64,000 bases of DNA from the NCBI RefSeq assembly GCF_001659605.2, contig NC_035178.2, positions 1-64,000 of the forward strand. The letters run 5' to 3'. A program made the position numbers and the translations under genes. Positions 36,138-46,109 of this stretch are shown piece after piece (within the stretch, counting starts at the first letter, position 1; each line of letters begins with the position of its first letter). Source of the DNA: Manihot esculenta (taxonomy: Eukaryota; Streptophyta; Magnoliopsida; Malpighiales; Euphorbiaceae). The notes under the pieces were generated by a model. That model searched no databases and was not told the origin of the DNA. It saw only the letters and a list, made by a program, of their open reading frames with translations.

Positions 36138-37578
36138 TGATAAGCGGTTGTCGAAGCCGTCAAAAATAAACCTATTAAACAATCAACAATAAACTTGTAG
36201 ATAGTGGCAATAGGGTCGAACCACAGGGAATTGACACTAAAGATCTTCCTAATAATAACCAAGATAAGTAAATAACAAATAAGTAAAAGAGGGGGGTTTT
36301 TGAATTGATGATTAAAACTAAATAGCAAAGGAGAACAATAATTTAATTGAAAAGGAATTCCAACGAGAAAGAGATTCTAGCTGAAGTGTGAGTCTAATTC
36401 AGTTTGTTCAGAATTGATCATTGATTATTAAAGACTCCTATTTGATTTCAATGAATTAGTTTTGGTTGTGGAAGACGCTTCTCACAATCCAAATTCCTCC
36501 TTAGTTCTAGTTTGATTAGGAAACGTTCGCTAATCAAACACTAATCAACAAGTTGCCAAGGAACGTCCTTGGGGCATTGTAGCATCGAACAACTGTTGAT
36601 TGCATTAAGACTTAGAGAAACCCAATTCTATCCTTGCCAACCGCGTGGTCAAGTTTAGATTATGCAACCTGATTAAATGTGAATTTGAACAATCAAAGCA
36701 ATTACGGACCTAAACCATTCAAACAATATTACTAAGCAATTTAAAAGCAATGGGCCCTTATTGATTCTAAAAGCAAAGTAATATTTATAGAAAAGATCAG
36801 ATTGCATAAATATTGAAACAAACAAGAGTTCAACAATGGAGTATTAAACCTCCCAATTCATCACAAATCTGAATATTCTCAACTTCAACTAGAAAAGAAT
36901 GAGTTTAGCCACTCATGGTGACTAAAATACACAAAAGATGAAAAGAAAGAAAAAGAAAGAACAGCTGAAGAGTTTCTGGCGAGGGAGAAGGTGCTGAGTT
37001 CCTGATCAGAAGATGATGTCTTGCTGGTTTGGAGGTTGCCCCTTTTATAGCTGAAGAAATCTCTCCTTCTAGGGTTTTGAAATCCCTTTTTAATTTGGCT
37101 TGTGATTCCTCTTTTGATGTTGAATTTAATTGCAACTGGAATTCCTTAAGTGAGAAACTCTTTCGTGGCTCTTGGAATTGATTTGGTAGTGATTGAGTTG
37201 GATTTGGACTTCTGAAAACTCAAAATTCAGTTTCCAGCTGTTTTCCCGCCTCTGCTGTCAAGTTCTGCTGTCAAGGTGATTTGCCCAGTTTTTCTGAGAG
37301 TGATTTGGGCAAATCACTGGGCAAATCGCTCTCTGGGATTCAGTCCAGTTTTTGTCTCTGTAGTTCTGCTGTCAAGGTGATTTGCCCAGTTTTTCTGAGA
37401 GTGAGTTGGGCTAATCACTGGGCAAATCACTTTTGCTGTCATTTTCTGCACTTTTTCTCCAACTCTTCAATTTCTTCCTTTTCTATAAAAACATAACAAA
37501 AACACAATTTAAGCTAGAAAAATATGTAAATAAACAGTAAATAATATATTAAAAACATGGCTAAATTATGCTTGGTCA
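36138..37578 (-). repeat. 3' LTR of E3
   Basis: On the minus strand it runs TGACCAAGCATAATTTAGCC...GACAACCGCTTATCA. It has a TATA box at 37042-37049 (minus-strand TATAAAAG). Its U3 holds two copies of the GATTTGCCCA/TGGGCAAATC hairpin motif (about 37277-37330 and 37376-37430). Confidence 0.95.
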
Positions 37579-37591
37579 AATACCCCCACAC
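37579..37591 (-). other. Polypurine tract of E3
   Basis: The minus strand reads GTGTGGGGGTATT directly before the 3' LTR, the form usual in Athila/Tat elements. Confidence 0.9.
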
Positions 37592-37913
37592 CTAGCTTTT
37601 TGCTTGTCCTCAAGCAACAAATAACTTAGCCAATCAAGCCCCCCTTTTCTTTTGAGCCTAAGCACCACTTAATCAGCCCTCCCTAGACTCCTAAATTGAA
37701 GTATCACAGTATAGAGTACATGCACCAAGGTCATCCTCTCCTTTCCTTGTTTCCTTTCACCTACCATGGTCAAGAGAAAGGTTTTTGAATCAATCATGCT
37801 TATTCCTTTATGTTAGGTTTAATGCAACCCCTAGGAGTGACTTGCCACCTTCTCTCTTTCTCCTTTTTATTTTATTTTTATTTTTATTTTCAGCAGCACT
37901 TATTCTTATCCTT

Positions 37914-38169
37914 GCCTGAAAAAGTCACTAACCTTTTTACGCGATTGTGTACATGGGTGATACACCCCCGGTTACTCAGTTAGTCACTTGTTCAAGTGGC
38001 TATTAGCTCTGTTCATAGTCTAGACCATCGAAACTTTATTTGCTTGAAAAAGTTACTGACCTTTTTACGCGATTGTGTACATGGGTGATACACCCCCGGT
38101 TACTCAGTCAGTCACTTCTCCAAGTGGCTATTAGGCTCAGTTCATAGTTTTAGACCATTGGAACAGGTT
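37914..38169 (-). repeat. 128-bp tandem duplication in the E3 interior
   Basis: Two diverged copies offset by 128 bp. Both contain CCTTTTTACGCGATTGTGTA and GATACACCCCCGGTTACTCA and then a CAAGTGGCTATTAG segment. It lies in the non-coding stretch between the RT stub and the 3' LTR; I see no gene in 37592-38725. Confidence 0.85.
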
Positions 38170-38725
38170 TATGATTTGTGCTTTGTGCTGGTTTTTCATG
38201 ATAGTTTGGGCAAATCAGCTCTTAGGGAGTTACACTAACTTTGTGTTTGCATGTATTTGTATTTTTATTTCCCTTGACCTTAGCAAATTTGAGGATTCAA
38301 TTCAAGAGGAAAACTCCCTAAGTAAAGGTAACATACTGTGAATGATTCAATTTAGGCTTAAAGGGGTGGCAAATCAATGGGGTCATGAGATAAGGGCACT
38401 CTTTCAACCTTGTTATCTATGTTGAGTAGAGCAATTAGCTAAGACAAAATTCTGTGTGTGTGTGCAGAAAGTGTGAAAAAAAAATCTGGTGTGTGCAAAA
38501 AGGGGTAAGAACAATGCAAAAAGAAACAAAAAGAAACAAAAAGAAACAAATAGATGATGGAATCAATGCAAAAGTAACCTAACAATACCCCCACACCTAT
38601 GACAAACATTGTCCTCAATGTGAAGCATGTATATAAAAAATTAAGAAGAAAAGGGAAAAGGACTTCCTGGCCTGTGGGTGATTTGGCCAGTGATTTGGGC
38701 AAATCACTGGTCAAATCACTGTCTG

Positions 38726-38977
38726 TCACAGTGGTGGGACAGAAAGTGTTGAACCAGCAGCTGCAACATGCTTTCCATGTGTTGCATCCTGCCTTGAACC
38801 TCCACCGAATGGTCTTGAAGTGCCTTTTATGTCCTCCAAGGTCCACCTAATTGCTTTTTTGTTCTTCCTTAACACATCAAGGAGCTTTTCTTCTTCTTCT
38901 TGGCTGAGCTGGTTGGAAATAATTACTGGAAGTGTATTTCCAGCTCCCAAGTAGGCATATTTGAGGTGGCTAGGCAA
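38726..38977 (-). pseudogene. RT N-terminal stub of E3
   Basis: Short minus-strand frame downstream of the gag-protease frame and out of phase with it. It contains SHLKYAYLGAGNTLPVIISN, then a QEEEEKLLDVLRKNKKAIRW stretch and TLEDIKG, the conserved entry to Athila/Tat reverse transcriptase. After that the sequence becomes unrelated (RQDATHGKH...), so an internal deletion has removed the polymerase core. It ends within 60 codons of the deletion point. Confidence 0.8.
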
Positions 38978-39019
38978 GGGTTTCAGATCTGGTGTATCTG
39001 CTGTCTGCTGGTTTCCTGT

Positions 39020-41134
39020 CTACTTGCTGTCTGATTTGCCCAGTGATTTAGGCAAATTGCTGGGCAAATCACCTTCTGTTAAGTCTGTCTGCTCACTGAT
39101 TTGGGCAGATTGTCTGGGTGATTTGGGCAAATTGCTGGGCAAATCACCTGTAACCAGCTGTGAACAGTACTCCATCTGGTCTGTCTTGGTGTTGCTGTCC
39201 ACTTCTTCTCTCCTGCAAAGACCTTCATAAAGTAAGTTTTCTTGATCAAAATAAAAACTTTCTTGACTTAAATCATCAATTATATCAAGGCCATAAACAG
39301 GAGAAACATCATTGGGGAATTTCATGGCATCATAAACATTAAATTTGATAACTTCCCCTTCAAACTCCATAGTCAATGTTCCATCATGCACATCAATTTT
39401 TGTTCTTGCTGTGCTCAAGAATGGTCTCCCAAGTAAGATATCAGAGGTGGTGTTGCTCTTGTCTTCCTCCATGTCAATAACATAAAAATCTGCTGGAAAG
39501 ACTAATTGGTCCACTTGTACCAACACATCTTCTAGCACTCCCTTGGGGTAGACAACAGATCGATCAGCCAATTGGATCATAATGCTGGTGCCCTTGAGTG
39601 TACCTGCATTCAACAAGTTAAAAATAGAAAGAGGCATGACATTTATTGAAGCTCCAAGGTCACACATGGCCTTCTTTATTCCTATGTTGCCTATTTTGCA
39701 TGAAACCGCAAACATTCCTCTATCCTTGCATTTGACTGGTAGTTTCCTTTGGATGACAACTGAAACACATTCCCCCACACTTACCTTTTCATGTTCAGCA
39801 AGTTTCCTTCGGTTGGTGCATAGCTCTTTGAGAAATTTAGCATACCTTGGAATTTGCTTCACAGCATCAAGTAGGGGAATGTTAATTTCCACTTTGCGAA
39901 GTGTCTCCAATATCTCTTTTTCCTCTTTTTCCTTTTGGGACCTTGCAAATCTCTTTGGGAAAGGAGGAGGTACCTTGAATTTCTCCATAGGTTGCTGTTT
40001 CTGCTTTTGACTGGATTCTGTCTGGTCTGTGGGTGATTTGCCCAGTGATTTGGGCAAATCGTTGGGCAAATCACTGCCCTGATTACTTTCTGGCAGAATG
40101 TCTTCCATGGCCTGTTTTTGCAATTTTTTAGCCTTGCTGTCTTGCAGCTCTTTTCCACTCCTCAATATGATGGCACTAGTATTTTGCCTTGGATTTATCT
40201 CAGTTTGGGAAGGTAGCTTTCCTTGTGATTCAAGCTTACTCAAGGATGAAGCCATTTGTCCCACTTGTTGCTTCTTTGCTGGCTGTTCATGAGCTGTTTG
40301 AGTGGTGTATGTTGCTGGTTCAGCGAGTGCAACAACTTCTGGTTCAGTGGTGTCAATTTCTGAGGTTGCTGGTGTTTGGACAGCAATAAGGGATGTAATG
40401 GTGGCAGATTCAGTACTTGCTGATTTTTGGACAGCAGGTTCAGCAATTGCTGATGTAATTGTGGAATTTTCAGCAGGTGGACAGCAACTGCTGTCTCTAT
40501 TTGCAGTAGGTTGAACAGCAGCAAAGTCTGAATTTTTTACAGTAGTTGCTGTCTCTTGGATGGCAGAAGCTTCAACAAGTGTTGTTTGGGCAGTAGCTGG
40601 TTCAGATTCAAGTGTAGTGGTGATTTGTGCAGCAGACTCAACAGCTCGGTCTGTCTCTTCGTCATCGTCCCATATATCTTGAAGCTCTTCCTCTCTTCTT
40701 AATATGTATGCGTCCACTGAGTTGACCGCTTGATCCACTTGCTGTTGGAGAATTTTCCCAGAAATTTCCAATTTCCTCACCATCTCTTCAAGTTCCATAT
40801 TGGAGTTTTGAGGTGTTGCTTGGGCTTGATAGTTTTGGTAGTAGTCAGCCCTTGCATAGCCATAATTCGGATTGTCCCCCCAACATGGATTATATTGCAG
40901 ATCTCTTTGGTAGTCATGGTAGTGGTCTGTCCTAGCATAGCCATAGCTCAGATTGTCTCCCCAACCTGTATTGTATGTGTCAAGGTAGGGATTATGTCTT
41001 GGTTGTCCATAGAATCCTTCAAATGCATGTGCTTGTTGAAGTTGTTGAACTTGTCGAGCTTGACTATAATTTCTCACAATAGAGGTTAGTTCAGAAATTT
41101 GAGAAGAGAGAAAAGACATACTTACCGTAGCCAT
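39020..41134 (-). CDS. Athila/Tat-like gag(late)-protease protein of E3
   Basis: 704 codons, intact. Residues 45-103 hold two Tyr/Asn-rich repeats (WGDNLSYGYAR and WGDNPNYGYAR); 113-160 are predicted coiled coil, Glu-rich; 160-290 are Thr/Ala/Glu low-complexity; 290-345 match the Athila linker (GKLPSQTEINPRQNTSAIIL); 385-450 carry PPPFPKRF and IPRYAKFLKELCTNRRKL; the protease follows with active site CDLGASINVMPLSIF (DLGA at 492-495), QLADRSVVYPKG and ILLGRPFL. The usual capsid and zinc knuckle before residue 1 are absent. DLPxxLPKSLGKS motifs recur at about 355-366, 664-672 and 689-700, and match the hairpin motif of the LTR. It is probably translated from the unspliced element RNA; the protease may be active, but it has little Gag to cut. 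Confidence 0.88.
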   Translation of the reverse strand: MATVSMSFLSSQISELTSIVRNYSQARQVQQLQQAHAFEGFYGQPRHNPYLDTYNTGWGDNLSYGYARTDHYHDYQRDLQYNPCWGDNPNYGYARADYYQNYQAQATPQNSNMELEEMVRKLEISGKILQQQVDQAVNSVDAYILRREEELQDIWDDDEETDRAVESAAQITTTLESEPATAQTTLVEASAIQETATTVKNSDFAAVQPTANRDSSCCPPAENSTITSAIAEPAVQKSASTESATITSLIAVQTPATSEIDTTEPEVVALAEPATYTTQTAHEQPAKKQQVGQMASSLSKLESQGKLPSQTEINPRQNTSAIILRSGKELQDSKAKKLQKQAMEDILPESNQGSDLPNDLPKSLGKSPTDQTESSQKQKQQPMEKFKVPPPFPKRFARSQKEKEEKEILETLRKVEINIPLLDAVKQIPRYAKFLKELCTNRRKLAEHEKVSVGECVSVVIQRKLPVKCKDRGMFAVSCKIGNIGIKKAMCDLGASINVMPLSIFNLLNAGTLKGTSIMIQLADRSVVYPKGVLEDVLVQVDQLVFPADFYVIDMEEDKSNTTSDILLGRPFLSTARTKIDVHDGTLTMEFEGEVIKFNVYDAMKFPNDVSPVYGLDIIDDLSQESFYFDQENLLYEGLCRREEVDSNTKTDQMEYCSQLVTGDLPSNLPKSPRQSAQISEQTDLTEGDLPSNLPKSLGKSDSK

Positions 41135-41187
41135 GCTTGTAAATCAGCCCTGGTCATAAAAAGGAAAATACGTTAGTTTAAATCAAT

Positions 41188-41205
41188 TCCCCGGCAACGG
41201 CGCCA
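41188..41205 (-). other. Primer binding site of E3, tRNA-Asp
   Basis: The plus strand carries TCCCCGGCAACGGCGCCA, the 3' end of plant Asp tRNA, so the minus-strand RNA would pair with that tRNA. Five bases separate it from the LTR. This primer choice is typical of Athila/Tat elements. Confidence 0.92.
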
Positions 41206-41210
41206 ATTTT

Positions 41211-42650
41211 TGATAAGCGGTTGTCGAAGCCGTCAAAAATAAACCTATTAAACAATCAACAATAAACTTGTAGATAGTGGCAATAGGGTCGAACCACAGG
41301 GAATTGACACTAAAGATCTTCCTAATAATAACCAAGATAAGTAAATAACAAATAAGTAAAAGAGGGGGGTTTTTGAATTGATGATTAAAACTAAATAGCA
41401 AAGGAGAACAATAATTTAATTGAAAAGGAATTCCAACGAGAAAGAGATTCTAGCTGAAGTGTGAGTCTAATTCAGTTTGTTTAGAATTGATCATTGATTA
41501 TTAAAGACTCCTATTTGATTTCAATAAATTAGTTTTTGTTGTGGAAGACGCTTCTCACAATCCAAATTCCTCCTTAGTTCTAGTTTGATTAGGAAACGTT
41601 CGCTAATCAAACACTAATCAACAAGTTGCCAAGGAACGTCCTTGGGGCATTGTAGCATCGAACAACTGTTGATTGCATTAAGACTTAGAGAAACCCAATT
41701 CTATCCTTGCCAACCGCGTGGTCAAGTTTAGATTATGCAACCTGATTAAATGTGAATTTGAACAATCAAAGCAATTACGGACCTAAACCATTCAAACAAT
41801 ATTACTAAGCAATTTAAAAGCAATGGGCCCTTATTGATTCTAAAGCAAAGTAATATTTATAGAAAAGATCAGATTGCATAAATATTGAAACAAACAAGAG
41901 TTCAACAATGGAGTATTAAACCTCCCAATTCATCACAAATCTGAATATTCTCAACTTCAACTAGAAAAGAATGAGTTTAGCCACTCATGGTGACTAAAAT
42001 ACACAAAAGATGAAAAGAAAGAAAAAGAAAGAACAGCTGAAGAGTTTCTGGCGAGGGAGAAGGTGCTGAGTTCCTGATCAGAAGATGATGTCTTGCTGGT
42101 TTGGAGGTTGCCCCTTTTATAGCTGAAGAAATCTCTCCTTCTAGGGTTTTGAAATCCCTTTTTAATTTGGCTTGTGATTCCTCTTTTGATGTTGAATTTA
42201 ATTGGAACTGGAATTCCTTAAGTGAGAAACTCTTTCGTGGCTCTTGGAATTGATTTGGTAGTGATTGAGTTGGATTTGGACTTCTGAAAACTCAAAATTC
42301 AGTTTCCAGCTGTTTTCCCGCCTCTGCTGTCAAGTTCTGCTGTCAAGGTGATTTGCCCAGTTTTTCTGAGAGTGATTTGGGCAAATCACTGGGCAAATCG
42401 CTCTCTGGGATTCAGTCCAGTTTCTGTCTCTGTAGTTCTGCTGTCAAGGTGATTTGCCCAGTTTTTCTGAGAGTGAGTTGGGCTAATCACTGGGCAAATC
42501 ACTTTTGCTGTCATTTTCTGCACTTTTTCTCCAACTCTTCAATTTCTTCCTTTTCTATAAAAACATAACAAAAACACAATTTAAGCTAGAAAAATATGTA
42601 AATAAACAGTAAATAATATATTAAAAACATGGCTAAATTATGCTTGGTCA
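41211..42650 (-). repeat. 5' LTR of E3
   Basis: Partner of 36138-37578. TATA box at 42114-42121. It carries the same two U3 hairpin motifs (about 42350-42403 and 42448-42503). Confidence 0.95.
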
Positions 42651-42655
42651 GGGAC

Positions 42656-43124
42656 TCCCTCCCCTCCGACAGAAACAGACCCCGCAATTTACCTGTGGCA
42701 AACTAATGACAGCATTGTCCGAGGATGGTTAATCCAGACGGTAGAGCAGAAGCTCCATCCAAATTTATTGCAGCACAAGACAAGCAAAGGACTATGGGAT
42801 GCCCTCAAGATCAGATTCAATACAGGTAGCAACAAACTTATCATTTACGAGTTACAGCCTAAAACATACAAATTAACACAACAAGGAAGCAATCTGGAAG
42901 ATTTATACAACGATCTTCAGGCCATCTGGGCCGAGATCGATGAAAGACAACCGACCAGAATCGAAGGAGACAACAATATCATTATCCGGAACCGAGAAAT
43001 CCAGGAGGAACGTCTGTACCTGTTTTTGGCCGGAGTACAGTCGGACCTCGATCCAGTCCGACAGAAACAGACCCCGCAATTTACCTGTGGCAAACTAATG
43101 ACAGCATTGTCCGAGGATGGTTAA
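42656..43124 (+). pseudogene. copia gag, first duplicate copy (dead end)
   Basis: Continues the frame of the gag start across the E3 insertion (TNDSIVRGWLIQTV, then KTSKGLWDALKIRF and LEDLYNDLQAIWAEID, the UBN2-type Gag region). At 43057 it runs into the second duplicate copy in the wrong phase and stops at 43124. Because 392 is not a multiple of three, gag and pol are now out of frame. Confidence 0.88.
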
Positions 43125-43448
43125 TCCAGACGGTAGAGCAGAAGCTCCGTCCAAATTTATTGCAGCACAAGACAAGCAAAGGACTATGGGATGCCCTCAA
43201 GATCAGATTCAATACAGGTAGCAACAAACTTATCATTTACGAGTTACAGTCTAAAGCATACAAATTAACACAACAAGGAAGCAATCTGGAAGATTTATAC
43301 AACGATCTTCAGGCCATCTGGGCCGAGATCGATGAAAGACAACCGACCAGAATCGAAGGAGACAACAATATCATTATCCGGAACTGGGAAATCCAGGAGG
43401 AACGTCTGTACCTATTTTTGGCCGGAGTACAGTCGGAACTCGATCCAG
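42665..43448 (+). repeat. 392-bp tandem duplication within copia gag
   Basis: Copy 1 is 42665-43056 and copy 2 is 43057-43448, nearly identical (a few substitutions, such as CCATCC/CCGTCC). Both breakpoints carry TCCG, a 4-bp microhomology, pointing to slippage or microhomology-mediated repair. This is separate from the copia LTRs and target duplications. Confidence 0.93.
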
Positions 43449-46102
43449 TCCGTCGAGAAATTCTCAACGAGGAGCCATTGCCGACCTTGGACAATGCCTA
43501 CTCTCGGCTCCGAGGTGAGAAGTTGCGCCGTGCCATCCACCTTCCTCTTCCATCACCAGCGACAGCAAGTTCCGACCTCGTGGGGGCCGGTCTATTGGCT
43601 AAAAACCGGTTAGACACAGACAAGTCATCACTCCGGGATGATAAATCAGGCTTAAAATGCACCCATTGCGGCGGATCTCGACATACCCGGGACGGATGCT
43701 TTAAGATCATAGGGTATCCGGAGTGGTGGGAGGAAAACAATATCTGTAAGAAGAAAGGAAAGGGACAAGGCGCAGGGAATACGGCCACGGTCACTACCAA
43801 CGGCACCCAAAAGGCTGCCTGCGGCAATAACCTGATCGGACAAACGGAGGAAAACTCGAGCAACGGACAGGGCTCAGGGGTTGCAGCGGCGCTACAAGGA
43901 GCCAAGAAAGGAGGAGGCACGGGTGTCCCTTATGATCGGGAAGGAGGTATTTTAGGGTTAGAAAGGAGGGACAATGACCTTTCTATCCCTGTCTCTTTAA
44001 ATAAATCTAAATGTGCCCCTACTTTCTTTAATTCTTGTAAAATTAAATCACTGGTCCCGGATGTTTTAGACAAGTCTAAATCGTTAGCCCTTAACTCTAT
44101 CGGTCATGCTCACAAGGTACAAAATGCTAGTGGGTGGATATTTGATTCAGGAGCCACAGACACTATGACTAATGATTCTTCAGATTTTGTTGTGTCAGCC
44201 CCACCCTCAAAATCCAATATTTTAAACGCTACCGGTGGCTCCTTCCCGGTCATCGGTGGTGGTACCGTTTCTATAAACCCCACTTTAAATGTCTCCAATA
44301 GCCTCTATGTACCTTCCTTATCTTGCAAATTACTCTCTGTCAATCAGATCACCAAACAGTTAAATTGCAGAGTACTCATGTATCCTCATTTTTGTGTTTT
44401 GCAGGATATTCATACGGGCACGGTACTGGGCCGTGGTACTGAGAAAGATGGACTGTACTATATGGATGAGGTCTCAAGTACTGGGTCAGCTCATTTAGCT
44501 CAAGGGTCCTCAACCCGACAGTTATGGCTCTGGCACCGGCGCTACGGCCATCCCTCAAGTGATTATCTTCGTACTTTGTTTCCTGAGTTTAAATCCATTG
44601 ACATTCCAGTTTGTACTTCATGCGTGCTTGCTAAGAGTCATAAGAGTACTTATCATATATCCACAAATAAATCTGATACTCCCTTCTCAATAATACACTC
44701 TGATGTATGGGGGCCTGCCCCGGAATCTGTCTCCCCTGATTATAGATACTTTGTGACTTTTATTGATGATTGCACTCGTGTTACTTGGGTCTACCTGTTA
44801 AAACAAAAAAGTGAAGTGGCTGAGAAATTCTGTGATTTTTTCCGCATGATTAAAACCCAATTTCACAGGACCATTCAAGTCCTCCGATCTGACAATGGAG
44901 GGGAATTTGTAAATAACCATCTCCAAACCTTTTTCCAGGATAATGGGATCCTTCACCAAACTACTTGTCCTTATACACCACAGCAAAATAGGGTTGCTGA
45001 AAGGAAAAATCGACATATCCTTGAGACTGCTCGAGCCCTATTGTTTGAAGCCCAAGTTCCTCCTAAGTTTTGGTTTGAAGCAGTTGCCACATCCATTTAC
45101 CTCATCAATCGACTTCCGTCTCGCGTCCTTAATTTCCAATCTCCCTTGCATACCTTGTCCTCTCATCACACCATCCCTTCCCATCTCAACCTTCCACCTA
45201 AAATCTTTGGCTGCACAGTTTATGTTCACATTCCTAAAACACACCGCACTAAACTTGATCCATGTGCTCTTAAGTGTGTTTTCTTTGGTTATGGTGTCCA
45301 TAAAAAGGGCTATCGGTGTTTTGACCCAATCTCTAAACGGCTCTTCACTACCATGGACTGCACTTTTCTGGAAGAAGAATATTTTTTTCCCTCGCCAACT
45401 AGCAGTGAGGGGGAGACAACGGCACAATCACCGCCACTGCCAAATTGGCTTAGTCAGGGGGGGCCAGAACTTGATCATTCTTCTCTTCCTGAGTCTACAC
45501 CAGAACTGGGAGACACTGGCCATCTAGTACAGTCCTCGGTCTCAACGTCACAACCAGAACCTGACATCGTAGAATATCCTGAGGAACACACAACTGAGGT
45601 ATGTGAATCTGAACTTTCCCCTAGTTCTAATAACCTTACCACTGAACCCATTTCCTTTGAGGTTCCTGAAACAGGCCAATATGTCCTACCCCCTCGAAAT
45701 AATAGAGGAATTCCACCCAGGAGATATGATCCAGAATTCGAGGCAGTCAGGTCCAGATACCCTGTGGCAAACGTTACCAGAGGAGAAAGACTATCACCTC
45801 AGTTGGTCAACCTACAGAAAAACATTTGCTCAGAATGGATACTAAAGGATGCAGCTGAACTCCGTTGTGACAACAAGGCGGCAATAAGCATTTCTGAAAA
45901 TCCAGTTCAGCATGATCGAACAAAACATGTTGAAATAGACCGACATTTCATCAAAGAAAAGTTGGACAGTGGTCTGATATCTTTACCGTTTGTTCGATCA
46001 AAGGATCAATGGGCGGACATCCTAACCAAAGCAGTAGCTGGACGAATATTCCATGAGGCTTTGGGCAAGTTGGGTATGCTAGATCCACATGAACCAACTT
46101 GA
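43160..46102 (+). CDS. copia Gag-Pol polyprotein lacking reverse transcriptase
   Basis: 980 codons open from this Met, which sits inside the second gag copy and is probably not the native start. In order: Gag core to about 125; CCHC knuckle CTHCGGSRHTRDGC (167-180); protease DSGA (329-332); GAG-pre-integrase HHCC zinc motif (RYGHPS...CTSCVLAK, about 460-492); integrase DDE with D515 (HSDVWGP), D578 (LRSDNGGEF) and E614 (NRVAERKN), giving DD35E; integrase C-terminus to about 740; Ser/Thr/Glu-rich spacer to about 885. At about 890-898 it jumps into the end of RNase H (CDNKAAISISENPVQHDRTK) and the usual C-terminus (WADILTKAV...LGKLGM). The whole RT and the front of RNase H, normally some 400 or more residues, are gone without breaking the frame. 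It cannot transpose alone. Confidence 0.9.
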   Translation: MQHKTSKGLWDALKIRFNTGSNKLIIYELQSKAYKLTQQGSNLEDLYNDLQAIWAEIDERQPTRIEGDNNIIIRNWEIQEERLYLFLAGVQSELDPVRREILNEEPLPTLDNAYSRLRGEKLRRAIHLPLPSPATASSDLVGAGLLAKNRLDTDKSSLRDDKSGLKCTHCGGSRHTRDGCFKIIGYPEWWEENNICKKKGKGQGAGNTATVTTNGTQKAACGNNLIGQTEENSSNGQGSGVAAALQGAKKGGGTGVPYDREGGILGLERRDNDLSIPVSLNKSKCAPTFFNSCKIKSLVPDVLDKSKSLALNSIGHAHKVQNASGWIFDSGATDTMTNDSSDFVVSAPPSKSNILNATGGSFPVIGGGTVSINPTLNVSNSLYVPSLSCKLLSVNQITKQLNCRVLMYPHFCVLQDIHTGTVLGRGTEKDGLYYMDEVSSTGSAHLAQGSSTRQLWLWHRRYGHPSSDYLRTLFPEFKSIDIPVCTSCVLAKSHKSTYHISTNKSDTPFSIIHSDVWGPAPESVSPDYRYFVTFIDDCTRVTWVYLLKQKSEVAEKFCDFFRMIKTQFHRTIQVLRSDNGGEFVNNHLQTFFQDNGILHQTTCPYTPQQNRVAERKNRHILETARALLFEAQVPPKFWFEAVATSIYLINRLPSRVLNFQSPLHTLSSHHTIPSHLNLPPKIFGCTVYVHIPKTHRTKLDPCALKCVFFGYGVHKKGYRCFDPISKRLFTTMDCTFLEEEYFFPSPTSSEGETTAQSPPLPNWLSQGGPELDHSSLPESTPELGDTGHLVQSSVSTSQPEPDIVEYPEEHTTEVCESELSPSSNNLTTEPISFEVPETGQYVLPPRNNRGIPPRRYDPEFEAVRSRYPVANVTRGERLSPQLVNLQKNICSEWILKDAAELRCDNKAAISISENPVQHDRTKHVEIDRHFIKEKLDSGLISLPFVRSKDQWADILTKAVAGRIFHEALGKLGMLDPHEPT

Positions 46103-46109
46103 GGGGGAG
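46101..46109 (+). other. Polypurine tract of copia
   Basis: GAGGGGGAG immediately before the TGTTGG start of the 3' LTR, overlapping the end of the pol stop region by chance spacing only. Confidence 0.9.

Larger units (their letters stand above)
36138..42650 (-). mobile_element. E3: complete non-autonomous Athila/Tat-like element
   Basis: 6,513-bp minus-strand element inserted in copia gag, with target duplication GGGAC (36133-36137 and 42651-42655). LTRs are 1,441 bp (36138-37578) and 1,440 bp (41211-42650), differing at about seven positions by eye. The Asp-tRNA primer site and the GTGTGGGGGTATT polypurine tract are typical of the Athila/Tat lineage. The interior (3.6 kb) encodes one long protein with late gag and protease plus an RT stub; no RT core, RNase H or integrase is seen. 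It is recent and trans-mobilised. Confidence 0.95.

Noticed and set aside
39582..40524. Plus-strand frames opposite the E3 gag-protease gene
   Set aside because: Antisense shadows of a 704-codon gene with recognisable protease motifs.
44943..45527. 194-codon frame within the copia integrase region
   Set aside because: Alternate-frame shadow of the polyprotein, which has DDE and zinc motifs in the main frame.
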